This document shows, in pieces, positions 30,742 to 33,082 of a stretch of 33,082 bases of DNA (its first letter is position 1; each line of letters begins with the position of its first letter). The notes under the pieces were generated by a model. The model made no database searches. It had not been told where the DNA came from and saw only the letters and a list, made by a program, of their open reading frames with translations. The position numbers were made by a program, and so were the translations under genes. This stretch comes from Clostridiales bacterium (GTDB lineage: Bacteria > Bacillota > Clostridia > Christensenellales > Aristaeellaceae): positions 1 to 33,082 of the forward strand of contig SVGJ01000028.1 of assembly GCA_015056415.1 (NCBI GenBank). The letters are read 5' to 3'.

Positions 30742-32649
30742 ATGATTCTTTTATCACTGCAGGGCGTGCAGAAAAGCTTTGGAACCAACGAGGTGCTGCG
30801 GGATGCGTCCCTGACCCTGCAGGACGGTCAGCGCATGGGCCTGGTGGGCGTGAACGGCTGCGGCAAATCCACGCTGATGAAGATCATCGCCGGCATCGAA
30901 ACCTCCGACGGCGGCACCATCACCATGCAGAAGGGCCTCAAACTGGGCTACCTGGCCCAGCAGGGAGAGGTGGGCGAAAACCGCACCGTGCTGGAGGAGC
31001 TGGAGAGCGTCTTCGACCCGGTGGTGCAGATGGAGCAGCAGCTGCGTGACCTGGAGCAGCAGATGGCCGAGGTGGGCTCCGACGAGACCATGCTCCGCCG
31101 CCTGGGCAGCCAGTATGACCAGCTGACCCGGGAATTTGAGCGCCGCAACGGCTACGGCTGGCGCTCCACGGTGCAGGGCGTGCTGGCGGGCCTGGGCTTC
31201 CGCAAGGAGCAGCAGGGCCAGCTGGCCAGCCTGCTTTCCGGCGGCGAGCGCACCCGGCTGTGCCTGGGCCGTATGCTCCTTACCGAGCCTGACCTGCTCC
31301 TTCTGGACGAGCCAACCAACCACCTGGACCTGAAGTCCATCGCCTGGCTGGAGGATTATCTGCGTTCCTACAAGGGCGCGGTGCTGCTCATCAGCCATGA
31401 CCGCTACTTTATGGATCACGTCTGCGACCGCATGTGCGAGCTGCTGCTGGGCGCCACCGAGTGCTACGATGGCAACTACACCCAGTACATGGAGCAGCGT
31501 ACCGAGCGCTTCGAGATCCGCATGAAGGCTTATGAGCTCCAGCAGAAGGAGATCGCCAGGCAGGAGGCCATCATCGCCCGCTACCGGCAGTTCAACCGGG
31601 AGAAGTCTATCCGTCTGGCCGAGAGCCGTGAGAAGCGCCTGGAGAAGATCGAACGCCTGGAAAAGCCCAAGGATGAAAGCGCCATCCGCTTCAGGTTCGA
31701 CATCCGCCGCCGCACCGGCGAGGATGTGCTCATGGTGGAGGAACTGAAGAAGGGCTTTGACGAGCGTGTATTGTTTGACCATGTGAAGCTCCACCTGCGC
31801 GCCGGCGACCGCATCGCCCTCATTGGCGACAACGGTGTGGGCAAGTCTACCCTGTTCAAGTGCCTGATCGGCGAATTGAAGCCTGACAACGGCAGCATCC
31901 GCCTGGGAGCCGGCGTGGATATCGGCTACTACGATCAGCATCAGGCCGGTCTGCACGATAACAAAACCGTGCTGGACGAGGTCTGGGATGATTTCCGCCG
32001 TCTGGATCAGACGGAAGTCCGTGGCGCGCTGGGGCTGTTCCTCTTCACCGGGGATGAGGTGCTCATGCCCGTCAGCACCCTTTCCGGCGGCGAGAAGGGC
32101 CGCGTGGCCCTGACCAAGCTGATGCTGCGCAAGGACAACCTGCTCTTGCTGGACGAGCCTACCAACCACCTGGACATGGATTCCCGCGAGGTGCTGGAGG
32201 ACGCCCTGGCGGACTTCCCGGGCACCATCCTGGCCATCAGCCACGACCGCTACTTCATCAACCGCTTCGCTACCAAGGTGTGTGTGCTGGAGAGCGAGGG
32301 CGTGAAGGAATATCTGGGCAATTACGATGATTATTTTGAGAAGATCAACCGTGCCCAGGCCCCCGATGGCGATCTGCCCCAGATGACCCGTACCGCCCAG
32401 GAAAAGGAAAAGCGCCGCTCACGCGAGGAGGAGAAGCGCATCAAGGAACGTAAGCTGGCCCTGAAGGCTGCCGAGGACGCCGTGGCAAAGGCCGAAGAGC
32501 AGGCCGCGGAGCTGGAAGCGAAGCTGGCCGACCCGGATACCTATCTGGATGCGGAGAAGGCGGCGCGGCTGGCAAGGGAATACCAGCAGAAAAAGGACGA
32601 GATCGACCGGCTGTATCAGGCCTGGGAGGCTCTCGAGATGGAAGAATGA
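30742..32649 (+). CDS. ABC-F family ATPase (YdiF/Uup-like)
   Basis: A 635-residue soluble protein with two ABC domains. ABC1 has GVNGCGKST (36-44), LSGGERTRLCLGRMLL and LLLLDEPTNHLD; the linker (about 245-325) is long and charged, as in ribosome-binding ABC-F proteins; ABC2 has GDNGVGKST, LSGGEKGRVALTKLML and LLLLDEPTNHLD. The end, from about 540, is a Lys/Glu/Ala-rich coiled coil like that of Uup and YdiF. ABC-F factors rescue or tune translating ribosomes; a few give antibiotic resistance, which cannot be judged here. GGGGTG lies before the ATG, 18 bases after the protease stop. A strong terminator closes the run. Confidence 0.92.
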   Translation: MILLSLQGVQKSFGTNEVLRDASLTLQDGQRMGLVGVNGCGKSTLMKIIAGIETSDGGTITMQKGLKLGYLAQQGEVGENRTVLEELESVFDPVVQMEQQLRDLEQQMAEVGSDETMLRRLGSQYDQLTREFERRNGYGWRSTVQGVLAGLGFRKEQQGQLASLLSGGERTRLCLGRMLLTEPDLLLLDEPTNHLDLKSIAWLEDYLRSYKGAVLLISHDRYFMDHVCDRMCELLLGATECYDGNYTQYMEQRTERFEIRMKAYELQQKEIARQEAIIARYRQFNREKSIRLAESREKRLEKIERLEKPKDESAIRFRFDIRRRTGEDVLMVEELKKGFDERVLFDHVKLHLRAGDRIALIGDNGVGKSTLFKCLIGELKPDNGSIRLGAGVDIGYYDQHQAGLHDNKTVLDEVWDDFRRLDQTEVRGALGLFLFTGDEVLMPVSTLSGGEKGRVALTKLMLRKDNLLLLDEPTNHLDMDSREVLEDALADFPGTILAISHDRYFINRFATKVCVLESEGVKEYLGNYDDYFEKINRAQAPDGDLPQMTRTAQEKEKRRSREEEKRIKERKLALKAAEDAVAKAEEQAAELEAKLADPDTYLDAEKAARLAREYQQKKDEIDRLYQAWEALEMEE

Positions 32650-32654
32650 CATAT

Positions 32655-32698
32655 CCACCGGAGAAGACGTAAAAATTTTGTCTGCTCCGGTGGTTTTT
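32655..32698 (+). terminator. Strong intrinsic terminator after the ABC-F gene
   Basis: CCACCGGAG (32655-32663) pairs perfectly with CTCCGGTGG (32685-32693); an inner AGAC/GTCT stem lies inside, and TTTTT follows. It ends the long parA to ABC-F transcription run. Confidence 0.92.
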
Positions 32699-33082
32699 AT
32701 TTGTGCAAATTGGGCAAATTTTTGGCCGTCACAACATCTGATAAAATAGACACGCCCGGGCGAGTGGGTATAAATTTGCGCGCAACATATTGAAAATCCA
32801 AGGGTTCGGGAGAGGAAAAATAGAAATAAAAATTTGCGCTGCCGAAAGGAGGCGGTTTTGCAAAAATGATGGACACACCAGAAAACGTGGATAGGGATGG
32901 TCGCTGGAAAAGACGGGTAATTCGGGGTTTGCGGCATTGGATAGTCGGAAAAATCCTAAAAAAAAGTTGAAAAAGTGCTGAAAAACATATTGCATTTTCC
33001 GTCGGCATGGTTTATAATGTGACTGTTGTCTGTTTAGGGATGAAGTGGTAAGTTGCCGCCAGGCCAGGCGGGTAATTATCAT
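32699..33082. other. AT-rich intergenic region to the window edge, no gene supported
   Basis: About 385 bases without a convincing gene on either strand. The base content shifts to AT. Small items seen are a CGCCCGGGCG palindrome near 32756, two copies of AAATTTGCGC about 58 bases apart, and a promoter at 32990. A minus-strand open frame spans most of it but has no ribosome site or recognisable content. Confidence 0.6.
32990..33018 (+). promoter_or_regulatory. Promoter directed out of the right edge
   Basis: TTGCAT (32990-32995), 17 bases, TATAAT (33013-33018). It would start a transcript near 33025 that leaves the window; a small GCCGCC/GGCGG hairpin lies in the first 50 bases. The gene or RNA it serves is outside. 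Confidence 0.6.

Noticed and set aside
30754-32244. Long minus-strand open frame opposite the ABC-F gene
   Set aside because: Antisense shadow of two well-formed ABC domains; no supporting features.
32729-33082. Minus-strand open frame of 117 codons at the right edge
   Set aside because: AT-rich, Phe/Pro/Arg-rich chance frame without ribosome site; it also covers a good plus-strand promoter.

Overview
The window looks like a chromosomal segment of a GC-rich, Gram-positive anaerobe, most likely an uncultured gut or rumen member of the class Clostridia (Bacillota). Supporting signs are strong AGGAGG ribosome sites, lipoproteins with lipoboxes, a WalRK-like two-component system, ClpC, GerMN-domain lipoproteins, a clostridial-type zinc/manganese ABC ATPase with a Cys/His-rich start, and no outer-membrane genes. 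The genus cannot be told from the sequence alone.

Left part (1-12.7 kb): the end of clpC; a TetR regulator plus flavodoxin with a clear autoregulatory operator; a small divergent ribbon-helix-helix/SLOG pair; then a long minus-strand block. In transcription order the block is an ABC-2 exporter pair, a LolD-type ATPase, a WalR-like regulator, a WalK-like kinase, two GerMN lipoproteins, a membrane protein that looks like a shrunken and degenerate P-type ATPase, and a membrane-anchored HtrA protease. The order recalls the wal operon of Bacillus, with GerMN lipoproteins where YycH/YycI would be. The YycJ-like hydrolase is instead near 29 kb.

Middle part (12.7-24.1 kb): an M19 dipeptidase and rpiB (minus); an ABC metal-uptake ATPase and permease without a binding protein; a secreted family-1 solute-binding protein paired with a Cache-HAMP-GGDEF-EAL cyclic-di-GMP enzyme and no sugar permeases; a two-domain glycosyltransferase-like protein; a hotdog thioesterase; and metF. 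A ~295-bp structured intergenic repeat occurs twice, at 13.7 and 23.7 kb, each copy followed by short three-base-loop palindromes.

Right part (24.1-33.1 kb): one long plus-strand run of parA, parB, an initiating sugar-phosphate transferase, a split transketolase, a LicD-family transferase, a YycJ-like MBL hydrolase, a CPBP protease and an ABC-F ATPase, ending in a strong terminator. The last ~430 bases hold no gene I can support, but a good promoter points out of the window. The most unusual items are the degenerate P-type ATPase in the wal-like block, the solute-binding-protein/c-di-GMP pair, the two-copy repeat, the GT60/YibB-like fusion, and the RHH-SLOG pair with four GGTTCA half-sites.
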